Shown piece after piece: positions 28,627 through 37,498 of a stretch of 64,000 bases of DNA (within the stretch, counting starts at the first letter, position 1; every line of letters starts with the position of its first letter). The translations under genes and the position numbers were made by a program. This stretch comes from Candida dubliniensis CD36 (taxonomy: Eukaryota; Ascomycota; Pichiomycetes; Serinales; Debaryomycetaceae). The notes under the pieces were generated by a model. That model ran no database searches, had not been told where the DNA came from, and worked only from the letters and a program-made list of their open reading frames with translations. The stretch spans positions 868,001 to 932,000 of the forward strand of contig NC_012860.1 in assembly GCF_000026945.1 (NCBI RefSeq), in the 5' to 3' direction.

Positions 28627-29661
28627 ATGTCTATTGATAAATCAAAAATGGTCACCAGATTAGGTAAATCTGGTTTAAAAGTCAATACCGTTGCTGTCGG
28701 AGTCATGAGATTAGGTTCCAATTGGATGGGTTCAAATGGTGACATCGATGAATGCTTAAGGATTTTGAAATTTTGTTATGATAATGGATTTCGTACTTTT
28801 GATACCGCTGATGCTTACTCGAATGGGAAATCTGAAGAATTATTAGGTTTATTTATTAAGAAATATAATATCCCACGTGAAAAAATTGTTATTTTAACTA
28901 AATGTTATTTCCCAGTCAAAGATTCTACTGAAGAAGGTTGGGGTGAAGTTGATCCAATTGATTTTATGAATGGTAAAGGGTTAAGTAGAAAACATATTTT
29001 GGCTGCAGCTGAAGCATCTGTCAAACGTTTGGGTACTTATATTGATGTTTTACAAATTCATCGTTTGGACCATGAAGTCACCTATGAAGAGATTATGCGT
29101 TCATTGAATGATGTTGTTGAAAAAGGGTTGACGAGATACATTGGTGCTTCATCAATGAAAACTTGGGAGTTTATTGAGTTGCAAAATGTAGCTAAAGCCA
29201 ATGGTTGGCATCAATTTATTTCTATGCAGAGCCATTACTCCTTATTGTACCGTGAAGACGACAGAGAATTAAATGATTATTGTAAAAAACATGGTATTGG
29301 ATTAATTCCATGGTCTCCAAATTCTAGTGGTGTATTATGTCGTCCTTACAATTCGGAAAAGACTCAAAAATTCTTAGAGAATAAACAATGGGCTAGTGTT
29401 TTTGGATTGGATAATGTTAGAGAAGCAGATAAGATTATTGTTGATAGAGTTGAAGAATTAAGTGTCAAATATAATGCTTCAATGATGCAAATCTCTTTAG
29501 CTTGGTGTATGGCCAAAGGTGTGATTCCAATTGCTGGAGTTTCTAAATTTGTTCAAGCTGAAGAATTAGTTGGTATCTACAATGTTGATTTGACTGAAGA
29601 GGATATTAAATATCTCGATGAACCATATCACGCCAAAAATGTAGCACCAAATATTGTCTAA
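28627..29661 (+). CDS. IFD6: Aldo-keto reductase, IFD6-like
   Basis: A 344-residue AKR with the same tetrad (Asp59, Tyr64, Lys92, His145) and N-terminus MSIDKSKMVTRLGKSGLKVNT as the tandem trio at 2.3-7.3 kb. The symbol is based on position next to ERB1, where I remember IFD6 in C. albicans; there Ifd6, with Csh1 and Adh5, acts downstream of Zap1 in biofilm matrix control. It is about 21 kb from the trio and on the opposite strand, so it is a dispersed duplicate. It converges on the Nudix gene (91 bp). Confidence 0.92.
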   Translation: MSIDKSKMVTRLGKSGLKVNTVAVGVMRLGSNWMGSNGDIDECLRILKFCYDNGFRTFDTADAYSNGKSEELLGLFIKKYNIPREKIVILTKCYFPVKDSTEEGWGEVDPIDFMNGKGLSRKHILAAAEASVKRLGTYIDVLQIHRLDHEVTYEEIMRSLNDVVEKGLTRYIGASSMKTWEFIELQNVAKANGWHQFISMQSHYSLLYREDDRELNDYCKKHGIGLIPWSPNSSGVLCRPYNSEKTQKFLENKQWASVFGLDNVREADKIIVDRVEELSVKYNASMMQISLAWCMAKGVIPIAGVSKFVQAEELVGIYNVDLTEEDIKYLDEPYHAKNVAPNIV

Positions 29662-29752
29662 AAGATATTTTATAGTCTCTATTGATTACATATATATTAA
29701 AACAAAAATTTATACAAAACACTCACAAATAAAAGGATTTTACCCCAAAAAT

Positions 29753-30325
29753 CTATACTTGTTCTTTGTATAGGGGATTTTCATTGGGAAGATAAACACA
29801 ACTAATTAAATGATGATCATTATATTTCACAATAAATAAATCTTGTTCTTTACTATCGAAAAGATATTGTAATATTATTTTAATATTATCTACAATTCCA
29901 AAATTATTTTGATGTAATATCCATTCCATATTTTTCCAATCTAATATTCCTTCATCATTATAAATCAAAGGAGTTCGATATTGTTCATATTGTTCAATTG
30001 ATATATCAGCAGTAAATAAATATAATCCTCCAATACTTGGTTGTTGATGTGATGTAACTTTATCACTATAATTTATATTCCAAGTCATAATACCTCTATT
30101 TATGAAATTAGTTAAATGTAATCCAGTTTCTTCATTAGCTTCACGGATCATACAATCTAAAGCAGATTCACCTGATTGTAATTTACCACCTACTCCATTA
30201 TATAATCCCATCCAAGGTGATTTGTTTCTATTCAATAATAAAATTTTGTTATTGTCTTTACAACGAATAAATCCAAGAGTATATGATAATGGAACTTCAG
30301 TAGCAGTAGTAGTAGTAGTAGTCAT
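29753..30325 (-). CDS. Nudix hydrolase
   Basis: A 190-residue protein with a complete Nudix box at 47-69 (G-x5-E-x7-REUxEExGU: GKLQSGE...REANEETGL). The metal-binding glutamates Glu62, Glu65 and Glu66 are present. The preceding SPWMGLYNGVGGK and following WNINYSDK are of the MutT/MTH1 kind, so a sanitising role on oxidised nucleotides is possible, but the substrate cannot be read from sequence. The N-terminus has a poly-Thr run from an ACT repeat. No targeting signal is seen. Confidence 0.85.
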   Translation of the reverse strand: MTTTTTTATEVPLSYTLGFIRCKDNNKILLLNRNKSPWMGLYNGVGGKLQSGESALDCMIREANEETGLHLTNFINRGIMTWNINYSDKVTSHQQPSIGGLYLFTADISIEQYEQYRTPLIYNDEGILDWKNMEWILHQNNFGIVDNIKIILQYLFDSKEQDLFIVKYNDHHLISCVYLPNENPLYKEQV

Positions 30326-30620
30326 GGTTGTTATCTATTTGGTTGTAAAAAAGAATATGTACAAAGTTTGTTTTTGTTTTTTTTGTTTGTGTTGGTCGCC
30401 CTTTTTCTTTCTTTTTTTTTTTTTTTTTTTCTTGTCTCTATCATGGTAGCTAGCTAGTGGTGCCTGAAATACTGCTTCATTAAAACGACTCGGATACCCG
30501 GAAGTTCTTTATCATGTATGGATGTATATCATTGGCAATACTATATTATCACAACAAAAATCTATTATATATGACTATCTAAATCCCAGAATAAACAAGG
30601 TTAAAAAAAAAAATTTCTAT

Positions 30621-31469
30621 TCACCACCTAATACATTTGAACACTTGTTCCAATTCCATAACAGTTCCATTAACAAGATTTAAATTTTGTCCATAATCAC
30701 TAATGACATAAGTTTCTAATTCTTCTATATCATTATGATTTTCAAGTTTCCGATAATCTTTATTAAAGAAAAATAAAATCAATAAAGATTTTTTTAATTG
30801 ATCTAATCTTGATGGTTTTTCTTCTATTGTAAATGATAAATTATATAAAAATATGGCAAATAACATTATTTTAGTAGATTCATATTCATTCAAATTACCA
30901 TATCCTGTGCCAATACCTGGTAATACCAATATGTTTCCCTTTTCAAAATTAATATTACTCATTAAATTCCATATAGAATCAAATAAATGAGATATTGAAT
31001 GGATTTTCTCCGGTACAACCATAGTTGGGATTTCTATTATTTCAGTTAAATTCCAATTTTTATAAACTATAGAAGAAGTATAATCAAATTCAGATAAATC
31101 AGTTAAATTGATTTTATATATTTGATTGGGAACTAAATATCCTTGAAATCTTTGTAATTGATAATTTTGAATTATATTTTCAAGATGTTTAAATGTTTGA
31201 TTAGTTCCAAGTAATATAGCATTTAAAAGATGTAAATCAAATCCACCACCCATATAATTTAAAGAGTTTGCTGGTGTCACTATAGAGGTTTTACCAGTAT
31301 TAAACTTGTAGGTTTGTACCATATGTTCAATGGTATGATTATAAAAACTGAATTTGATATTATGGTGACATTGAAAATTGTATTCTTTATAGATGTTTGA
31401 TAATACTTGATAATGATGTTTCCAACATTTGACAATCAATGGATTATTGTCTATAAATATAAGCTTCAT
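30621..31469 (-). CDS. Macro-domain protein (YMR087W-like, ADP-ribose-1''-phosphatase family)
   Basis: A 282-residue protein from ATG 31469. MKLIFIDNNPLIVKCW, IVTPANSLNYMGGGFDLHLL and ILVLPGIGTGYGNL match the ADP-ribose-binding macro fold, in particular yeast YMR087W (MRIIICDTN..., SPGNSFGYLGGGFDLAL). The Asn in the PANS loop and the Gly-rich GGGFD loop are present. An in-frame upstream ATG at 31637 would add 56 residues of TTG/GTG-repeat-derived sequence without resemblance to the family, so the downstream ATG is chosen. A likely role is hydrolysis of ADP-ribose-1''-phosphate from tRNA splicing, by analogy only. Confidence 0.82.
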   Translation of the reverse strand: MKLIFIDNNPLIVKCWKHHYQVLSNIYKEYNFQCHHNIKFSFYNHTIEHMVQTYKFNTGKTSIVTPANSLNYMGGGFDLHLLNAILLGTNQTFKHLENIIQNYQLQRFQGYLVPNQIYKINLTDLSEFDYTSSIVYKNWNLTEIIEIPTMVVPEKIHSISHLFDSIWNLMSNINFEKGNILVLPGIGTGYGNLNEYESTKIMLFAIFLYNLSFTIEEKPSRLDQLKKSLLILFFFNKDYRKLENHNDIEELETYVISDYGQNLNLVNGTVMELEQVFKCIRW

Positions 31470-31848
31470 GAGTAAAAGTATATATCTAGTAATAATGTGA
31501 ATGATATAAGTGAAATTTGAATTGGTGTTGTGTTGTGTTGTGTTGTGTTGTGTTTGTTGTTGTTCCACTTTTTCCAATAGTACGAGAAACCGGAAAACAA
31601 AATGAGTAGGGGGGGCGGGGGGAAGGAGGAAGAGCATTACAACAATAACAACACAACTACCAATATTAATTCCAATTTACTTTTCTAATAACAAATATTA
31701 TCCAAAATACTATAATAAAATCATTTAATAATATACACTAAGTTTACATATATACCTGCAAACATTAAACTAAGAAATAAACAAAAAAAAACATAAAGTT
31801 AGCTAAAAATACAAAATACAATTGAAGTATAATTATCCCTCCCCTTGT
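31470..31848. other. Intergenic: macro-domain gene promoter / HTA1 3' flank
   Basis: It contains a GTTGT pentamer run (about 31525-31562) and a G-rich GGGGGGCGGGGGG stretch near 31610-31621. No gene. Confidence 0.6.
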
Positions 31849-32244
31849 TTACAATTCTTGAGAAGCAGCACCTGCTTTAGCTTTCTTAGCTGGTAATAAT
31901 GATTGATGAATGTTTGGTAAGACACCACCTTGAGCAATAGTGACATCACCCAACAATTTGTTCAATTCTTCATCATTTCTGATGGCCAATTGTAAATGTC
32001 TTGGGATAATTCTAGATTTCTTGTTATCTCTAGCAGCATTACCGGCCAATTCTAAAATTTCAGCAGCCAAATATTCCAAAACTGAAGTCAAATACACTGG
32101 AGCACCAGAACCAATTCTTTGAGCATAGTTACCTTTTCTTAATAATCTGTGAACTCTACCGACTGGGAAAGTCAAACCAGCTTTAGCTGATCTAGAAGTT
32201 GAAGCTTTTTCTGAAGAACCGGCTTTACCTTTACCACCTGACAT
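31849..32244 (-). CDS. HTA1: Histone H2A
   Basis: A 131-residue canonical fungal H2[21 protein letters not shown] tail, then [20 protein letters not shown], the acidic patch and [19 protein letters not shown]. It ends in SQEL, the DNA-damage phosphorylation motif that makes this the H2A.X-type H2A of yeasts. No intron. It is divergent from HTB1 (779 bp between ATGs), the standard yeast H2A-H2B arrangement, so S-phase control through the shared promoter is expected. Confidence 0.98.
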   Translation of the reverse strand: MSGGKGKAGSSEKASTSRSAKAGLTFPVGRVHRLLRKGNYAQRIGSGAPVYLTSVLEYLAAEILELAGNAARDNKKSRIIPRHLQLAIRNDEELNKLLGDVTIAQGGVLPNIHQSLLPAKKAKAGAASQEL

Positions 32245-33023
32245 TGTTATAGTTAATGATATATATTTAATTTGATTTGATATTAAAAATGAAATCTTAA
32301 GAAAAAGAAGAAAAAAAGATTAAAATAAAAGAAAGAAAAATAGAGGAAATGATGATCTATTTAAAACCACTTTATTTTTTGGCTTGTGGTTTCCCAAATG
32401 TTAAGGAAATTTTTGTATTTAGACCCACTACCCACACTAACGCACGCTACCCACTCTACCATTTATCATTTTGATTGTTAGTGGCATATTCTTGCGTGCT
32501 CAAATTTGCTATGAGGAGAAAAAAAAAAAAAAGAGAGAGAAAACTCGCGTGCACATTTTTCACTTTCTCCTTCTCGTGCCTGTTCTGCTTCTCGTTCTCT
32601 CCTTCTCTCTCGTTCTCTCTTTCAGGGCGCGCCCACCACTAACACGAGAAAAAAAAAAAAAATAAGTGGTACAAGAAGAGAGAAAGAGAGAGAGAGAGAA
32701 AACAACAACAACAACAACAACAGGAGAAGAGAGAAGAACAAGAACAAGAAGAAGAGAGAGAACATAACATCAGATACACGTGACAAGAACACAAAATACA
32801 ATAACATCAAAAATCAAAAATCAAAACAAATTCAAACAAACAAACAGATTAACTAAGCTAAAAAAAAAAAGCACTTAAATAGATTAGGAATTCCTTCCAC
32901 TTTCAAAAAAAAAAACTTTTAAAAGATTAATATATTCTTCTTTCTTTCTTTCTTTCTTTTTTATTTTATTTATTTACTTATCATTACTTTATTTTATTAA
33001 TCAATCCATATTATAATCCAAAA
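32245..33023. promoter_or_regulatory. Divergent H2A-H2B promoter region
   Basis: A 779-bp shared upstream region with GA/CT-rich tracts, poly(A) runs, TTTC repeats near HTB1 and CGCG-containing words (TCGCGTG near 32547). A 10-bp GC palindrome lies at the exact centre. A weak 60-odd-codon frame on each strand is low-complexity and not considered a gene. I could not find a clear Spt10-type UAS by eye. Confidence 0.7.
32625..32634. promoter_or_regulatory. GC palindrome GGGCGCGCCC in the H2A/H2B promoter
   Basis: Perfect 10-bp palindrome about 380-390 bp from both histone ATGs, followed by a poly(A) tract. It is a GC-only island in very AT-rich DNA. See the analogous palindrome at 42924-42933. 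Confidence 0.55.
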
Positions 33024-33416
33024 ATGGCTCCAAAAGCAGAAAAGAAACCAGCTTCTAAAGCTCCAGCTGAAAAGAAACCAGCTGCTAAAAAAACCGCTTC
33101 AACTGATGGTGCTAAAAAGAGAACTAAAACTAGAAAAGAAACTTATTCTTCATATATTTATAAAGTCTTAAAACAAACTCATCCAGATACTGGTATTTCT
33201 CAAAAAGCTATGTCTATTATGAATTCATTTGTTAATGATATTTTTGAAAGAATTGCTTCTGAAGCTTCTAAATTGGCTGCTTATAATAAAAAATCTACCA
33301 TTTCTGCTAGAGAAATTCAAACTGCTGTTAGATTGATCTTACCAGGTGAATTGGCTAAACATGCTGTTTCTGAAGGTACTAGAGCTGTTACTAAATACTC
33401 TTCTGCTTCTAATTAG
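33024..33416 (+). CDS. HTB1: Histone H2B
   Basis: A 130-residue H2B: Lys/Ala/Pro-rich tail ([20 protein letters not shown]), then [21 protein letters not shown], histone fold, and C-terminal [10 protein letters not shown] with the Lys that is ubiquitinated by Rad6/Bre1 in yeast. No intron. Divergent partner of HTA1. Confidence 0.98.
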   Translation: MAPKAEKKPASKAPAEKKPAAKKTASTDGAKKRTKTRKETYSSYIYKVLKQTHPDTGISQKAMSIMNSFVNDIFERIASEASKLAAYNKKSTISAREIQTAVRLILPGELAKHAVSEGTRAVTKYSSASN

Positions 33417-33607
33417 AGAGATGTTTTGTCATGAAAAGAAAAGAAAAGAATGGTTTATTTCTCCAAATATTGTGTTTTATTTTGTATATTAATATAGGTA
33501 TTTTTCTTTTTTGAAAATTGTACATTAGTTTAAAGTTTTAAATGATTGAAAAAAAAAAAAAAAAAACATGTAGTGAAGTTATATTATTAATCAAAAGAGG
33601 AAGTATC

Positions 33608-33646
33608 GTTATTGTTATTGTTATTGTTATTGTTATTGTTATTGTT
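33608..33646 (+). repeat. (GTTATT)n hexamer repeat
   Basis: About six units between HTB1 and the BST1-like gene, in the 3' flank of both convergent genes. Confidence 0.9.
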
Positions 33647-33681
33647 AATTATATATATTGATAAATACTCTATTAAAATTT

Positions 33682-34872
33682 CTAGTGTGATGGTACTGGT
33701 GTTGGTGTTGGTGGGTTGGTAAATTTTATATATACTTTACGTAATTGAATTATTATCAAAACAATCATTGTCCATTTCAATCCAAAAATTGTTAAACTTA
33801 ATAAATGTACCCAACTTTGTAATAATTTCAATTTCAATTTTGCTAATCCAAATATTGGTGTTGGACCAATTTCTTTATCTTTATCAAATATTTTTTTGAA
33901 AACTTTCATTTTATCTTGTAAAGTAATTAATCCACTAATACCAATTAAAGCTTCTGATAATTTTTCTCTCAATTGACCACACCATACTATTCCTTGATGA
34001 TCTATAGGTAATCCAAATAATTTTGCTGCATCAACACTGAAAAAATAATCACTTTTACTTTTAGGTGTTACTACCAGTGGAGGTACCATTAAATCAACCA
34101 GCAGATAAATTGAAATTAAACCTATTTCATCAGGGAAATTTGATGTTTTTGGTAACCATGGGAATGGATCAGAATGAGGAGTTGCTAATGTAAGAATAAT
34201 ATTTACATTATTATTGTTATTATTATTATTATTATCATGTGTTGAAGCTGCTGCTATTCTTGCTACAAGTCCACCCATTGAATGACCAATTAAAATAATA
34301 TTTTTATGAGGATTTTCAGGATATAAATCACTAATAAATGAAATAGCTTCAGTAACATATTCAACTTGATCACGTAATCCTTTAAAAGCACTCAATTCTT
34401 CATTAAAATCAACTGTGAAAAAATCAATATTTCGAGCATGAGGATATTTATTTTTAAATATATTTCCTTCATCATTATAATACATTTCTGAACAACGAGC
34501 AGCTATAGATCTAACTTGTTCAAAACTACCAGCATTACCATGAATAAATAATGCTGGTACTCCATCTAATGAAGTAAAACCTTCATTTTCATTAGGCATT
34601 TTATCAATATCTTGTTCACGATATAAATAAAGATTATATTTTGATGCATATTTACTATGTGATTCATCAAAAGCTCGTATTTTTGCATAAGATGGAGACA
34701 TCCAAACCATATCACATTGAGGTTGATCTGGTGAAACAATCGGTATACTATACAAATATCCTATTAATCCCAGAATTATTAATATTAAACATATGATAAT
34801 ATATATAATAAGTTTATATTTTCTCAGACGTGGGAATAAATTGGTATAAGAAATTAGTCGTTTGGATAACAT
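33682..34872 (-). CDS. Short BST1/PGAP1-like GPI inositol-deacylase lipase
   Basis: A 396-residue membrane protein. Transmembrane helix at about 20-42; Bst1 signature FIHGNAGSFEQVRSIAARC (109-127); lipase elbow IGHSMGG (195-201, Ser198); HSDPFPWLP; and DHQGIVWCGQLR (291-302) with the likely catalytic His292. These are the parts of the ER enzyme that removes inositol acyl from GPI anchors. Full-length Bst1/PGAP1 has about 1000 residues and many C-terminal TM helices; this one stops after one more hydrophobic segment (about 355-378). No continuing frame lies downstream. It is therefore either a truncated paralogue or a compact derivative. A poly-Asn tract (214-222) is present. Confidence 0.82.
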   Translation of the reverse strand: MLSKRLISYTNLFPRLRKYKLIIYIIICLILIILGLIGYLYSIPIVSPDQPQCDMVWMSPSYAKIRAFDESHSKYASKYNLYLYREQDIDKMPNENEGFTSLDGVPALFIHGNAGSFEQVRSIAARCSEMYYNDEGNIFKNKYPHARNIDFFTVDFNEELSAFKGLRDQVEYVTEAISFISDLYPENPHKNIILIGHSMGGLVARIAAASTHDNNNNNNNNNVNIILTLATPHSDPFPWLPKTSNFPDEIGLISIYLLVDLMVPPLVVTPKSKSDYFFSVDAAKLFGLPIDHQGIVWCGQLREKLSEALIGISGLITLQDKMKVFKKIFDKDKEIGPTPIFGLAKLKLKLLQSWVHLLSLTIFGLKWTMIVLIIIQLRKVYIKFTNPPTPTPVPSH

Positions 34873-35383
34873 GAATTGTTTTGTAATAGTAAGCTATATG
34901 ACAAGTTATGTTGGTGGGTTGGTGGGTCGGATTTTTTTTTTTTTTTCTTTTTCGTCTTCTTGTTATTGTTTTTTTTTTTTTTTTTTCCCGTGTTAGAATT
35001 TCTTACAACGAGTTTGAATTATGGTAGACTTTTTTTTTTCTTTTTTTTTTTCCAGTAACATTTTATTCTGAAGGCTACAAAAAACAAATAAAGAAAACTA
35101 ATGATAATGCAGTCAAACACCATGGCAATAGAAACAGGGACAAGTGTGGAATGGATTGAGGGGGGGTGGTGGGGGAGAAGAGATTTCCACAATTTCAAAA
35201 AAGTAGTTTATAAAAAAAAAAAAATTAAACTACTAAAATAAAAGACCGACAATAGAGATAGGACTAAAAAACAAAAAAACAATCAAATAAAAATAAAAAT
35301 AAAAAGGAGAAATCTGGGGAAGGGGAAAAGGCATCATAAATATAAATAATTAAATAAGTAGAATGTGTTATTTCTTTTCAATC
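34873..35383. other. Intergenic: BST1-like promoter / POM33-like 3' flank
   Basis: Long poly(T) runs (34930-35050) directly upstream of the BST1-like ATG and G-rich/poly(A) tracts near 35160-35225. No gene. Confidence 0.6.
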
Positions 35384-35659
35384 TCAATCAAATTCATCAA
35401 GACCATCTTTTATGGCTCTCTTTAATCTCTTTAATCTACCGACTTTTTTTGGATGTGGAGGTGGGGCGGCCGTAGCTTTTGGTTCTTCTTCTTTTTTGGG
35501 TTCCTCTTTTGGTTCTTCTTTCTTGGGTTCCTCTTCTTTTTTAGGTTCTTCTTTAACTTCTTCTTTAACTTCTTTAACTTCTTCTTCTTCTTTATTTTCT
35601 TCTTTTTTTTTCTCCTCTTTCTTTGCTTCTTTCTTAGCCTCCTCTATTGGAGCCCCAAT
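35384..35659 (-). other. 91-codon in-frame extension after the POM33-like UGA
   Basis: In frame with the gene above, it encodes IGAPIEEAKKEAKKEE, then Lys/Glu/Val/Pro repeats, and ends ATAAPPPHPKKVGRLKRLKRA... with an acidic tail DGLDEFD before UGA. The final 30 codons are not low-complexity, which argues that this was or is translated. Confidence 0.6.
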
Positions 35660-36457
35660 TCATTTGGCCTTATCTTCATCTTTGGTTCGATCATGAACCA
35701 ATTTAAACAGGTCAATGGTTCTGAATGCAGTTTTAACATGACCCCAAACATCATTAACCACGGGATTATTTATAGCAGCAACAGCAGAATCACCTTGAGT
35801 ACCAAAAAAATCAAAATATTTTCTTGTGAATGGAGAAACTTCATGTCTTTTCTTCAAAAAAATAAGGAAAACTAAAAATGGTGTTAATGATCTTTTTCTA
35901 AATGTGATCACTCTAAGGAATAACCAAATAATAGTGAGTAATTCAATACCACTAGCAATTTGAATAGAAGCAAGATTATTTTTATTGACAAAATTAGTAA
36001 TATGTTTAGAAATTGGATTATTTTCTAATCCCACAATTGGTAATAAATGAGTATTAACATAATTTAAAACATGGAAACTTGAAAAAATAACAAATGGTAT
36101 TAAAGTTATCCATACATAAGCTCTTAAAGCAATTAAAAAAATTGCTAATAAAAAATAATGGAAATTATCATCTTTAATTAAAAGAGGTAATTTAAACCCA
36201 TTTTTTTGAATAAATTGAACAAGTAAAATTCCAAATGAAATTAATGCTCCTAATAATGAAATTAAATACCATATAAATCCAATATCAGGTAAAATACCAA
36301 AATAAGATAATGTAAATAAGAAAAATCCTAATAATGTAAGAACATTACCAATAAACCAACCAAATTGTAAAGTTTGAACTGTTTGAAGTAATTTTTCTTG
36401 ATCAAATTTAATTGCTGGAGAAGGAGCAGTAGCAACTTTCTTCTTTTCTTCAGTCAT
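35660..36457 (-). CDS. POM33/PER33-type (TMEM33 family) membrane protein
   Basis: A 265-residue multi-spanning protein from ATG 36457 (MTEEKKKVATAPSP); the frame extends upstream only by a TTG. Hydrophobic segments lie at about 36-55, 63-85, 100-130 and 166-188. The pattern FHYFLLAIFLIALRAYVW...LIPFVIFSSFHVLNY, then NNLASIQIASGIELLTIIW and KRRHEVSPFTRKYF-like sequence, fits the TMEM33/Pom33 family of ER and nuclear-pore membrane proteins. The frame closes with UGA at 35662-35660, but the same frame stays open for another 91 codons (to UGA 35386-35384) with coding-like Lys/Glu-Pro sequence. The true protein may be 357 residues in other strains or by readthrough. Confidence 0.75.
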   Translation of the reverse strand: MTEEKKKVATAPSPAIKFDQEKLLQTVQTLQFGWFIGNVLTLLGFFLFTLSYFGILPDIGFIWYLISLLGALISFGILLVQFIQKNGFKLPLLIKDDNFHYFLLAIFLIALRAYVWITLIPFVIFSSFHVLNYVNTHLLPIVGLENNPISKHITNFVNKNNLASIQIASGIELLTIIWLFLRVITFRKRSLTPFLVFLIFLKKRHEVSPFTRKYFDFFGTQGDSAVAAINNPVVNDVWGHVKTAFRTIDLFKLVHDRTKDEDKAK

Positions 36458-37166
36458 TATTGAAATTAATTTCAATTGAGATAAATAAAGAAAGTATCAA
36501 TGAATTGATGAATTAAAATAGAAAATAGAAAATAGAAAAAAGAGGTAGTGATAGAAAAGGGTTTTTTTTTTTTTGGAAATAGAAAGAACAAAAAGCAAAC
36601 AAAAAAAAAAAAAGAAGAGAGGATTCAATTTTAAGCTTTTCTAGTTTTGTTGTTGTTGATTTTATTTTTTTTTGTTTCCTCTTCTTCTACTATCATGAGT
36701 TTTTACTCGACACACCTACAAGAAACAAAATTTCATCTTTCATCTTTCATCTTTCATATTTCATATTTCATATTTCATCCGCCACATCAACTAAATTTCA
36801 TTCTGGTTTAGTTCTTTTTTTTTTTTTTTTTTTTTAGCTGGTTATATGTAATATACTTAAATTCAGTCACAAGATTTTGATTTTAAATCTTACTACCTCC
36901 TCCAACTATTCTCTCTTGTAGCAATTCAACTAAATACTGCAAATTCTTCTCCAACCAAAATCTGTTGTTGCTTTACCAATTAGCAAAGCAAATGTGAGAA
37001 TTATAATGATTAGCCTTGACCCCTTCCTCCCCCTCCCCCCCTTTTTACCCCCTTTGAAACGGTTTTATCTTGAAGAATTCAGTTTGTAATAAAGTAAACT
37101 AAAGTAAAGTAAGTGGCTTGATTTACCACAATTATATTATTATCATCTTGTGATTATTTCACCAGC

Positions 37167-37167
<1 letters not shown>

Positions 37168-37202
<35 letters not shown>
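37168..37202 (+). repeat. Poly(A) tract, about 35 nt
   Basis: The longest A run seen in the window; likely nucleosome-excluding and length-variable. Confidence 0.9.
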
Positions 37203-37204
<2 letters not shown>

Positions 37205-37334
37205 AAGTAATATTCAATGTTGTCAAGGCGTAAAAGGGCGGTTGGTCTGACTTCAAGTTTTCGATATTTTATTCCTACTACCACCCGACCCCCTGTCTAC
37301 TAGGGAGATTTGCAAAGACCCAAACCTTTTAAAA

Positions 37335-37397
37335 ACACACACACCCACACACACACACCCACACACCCACACACCCACACACCCACACACACACACA
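37335..37397 (+). repeat. C1-3A-like (CACACCC)n tract
   Basis: About 63 bp made only of C and A, with repeated ACACACCC units. It resembles S. cerevisiae telomeric C1-3A DNA and contains ACACCCACACACC-type words, the classical Rap1-binding form in that species. It does not match the 23-bp Candida telomere repeat. Confidence 0.85.
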
Positions 37398-37498
37398 AAC
37401 AGAATTGATTCTTAGAACATCACAATATCAAATTAAACAAACAAACAAACAAACAAAACAGATAAACCTAAATTAAGTTACATACTATTTAGCTATAT

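Larger units (their letters stand above)
36458..37498. other. 1.04-kb intergenic region POM33-like / CDC3
   Basis: No gene. It holds ATCTTTC/ATATTTC pentamer-heptamer repeats (about 36730-36775), a poly(A) tract of about 35 at 37168-37202, and a CA-rich tract at 37335-37397. Confidence 0.6.

Noticed and set aside
31470..31637. Upstream ATG extending the macro-domain protein by 56 residues
   Set aside because: The extra part comes from a TTG/GTG repeat and a G-rich tract and does not resemble family N-termini; the ATG at 31469 aligns with YMR087W.
35412..35875. Plus-strand frames of 94 and 140 codons rich in Phe/Ser
   Set aside because: They are the mirror of the minus-strand Lys/Glu-rich POM33-like extension; GAA/AAG repeats read as Phe/Ser-rich on the other strand.
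37335..37397. Telomere or chromosome end
   Set aside because: Flanked on both sides by ordinary single-copy genes, and the sequence is not the Candida 23-bp telomere repeat.
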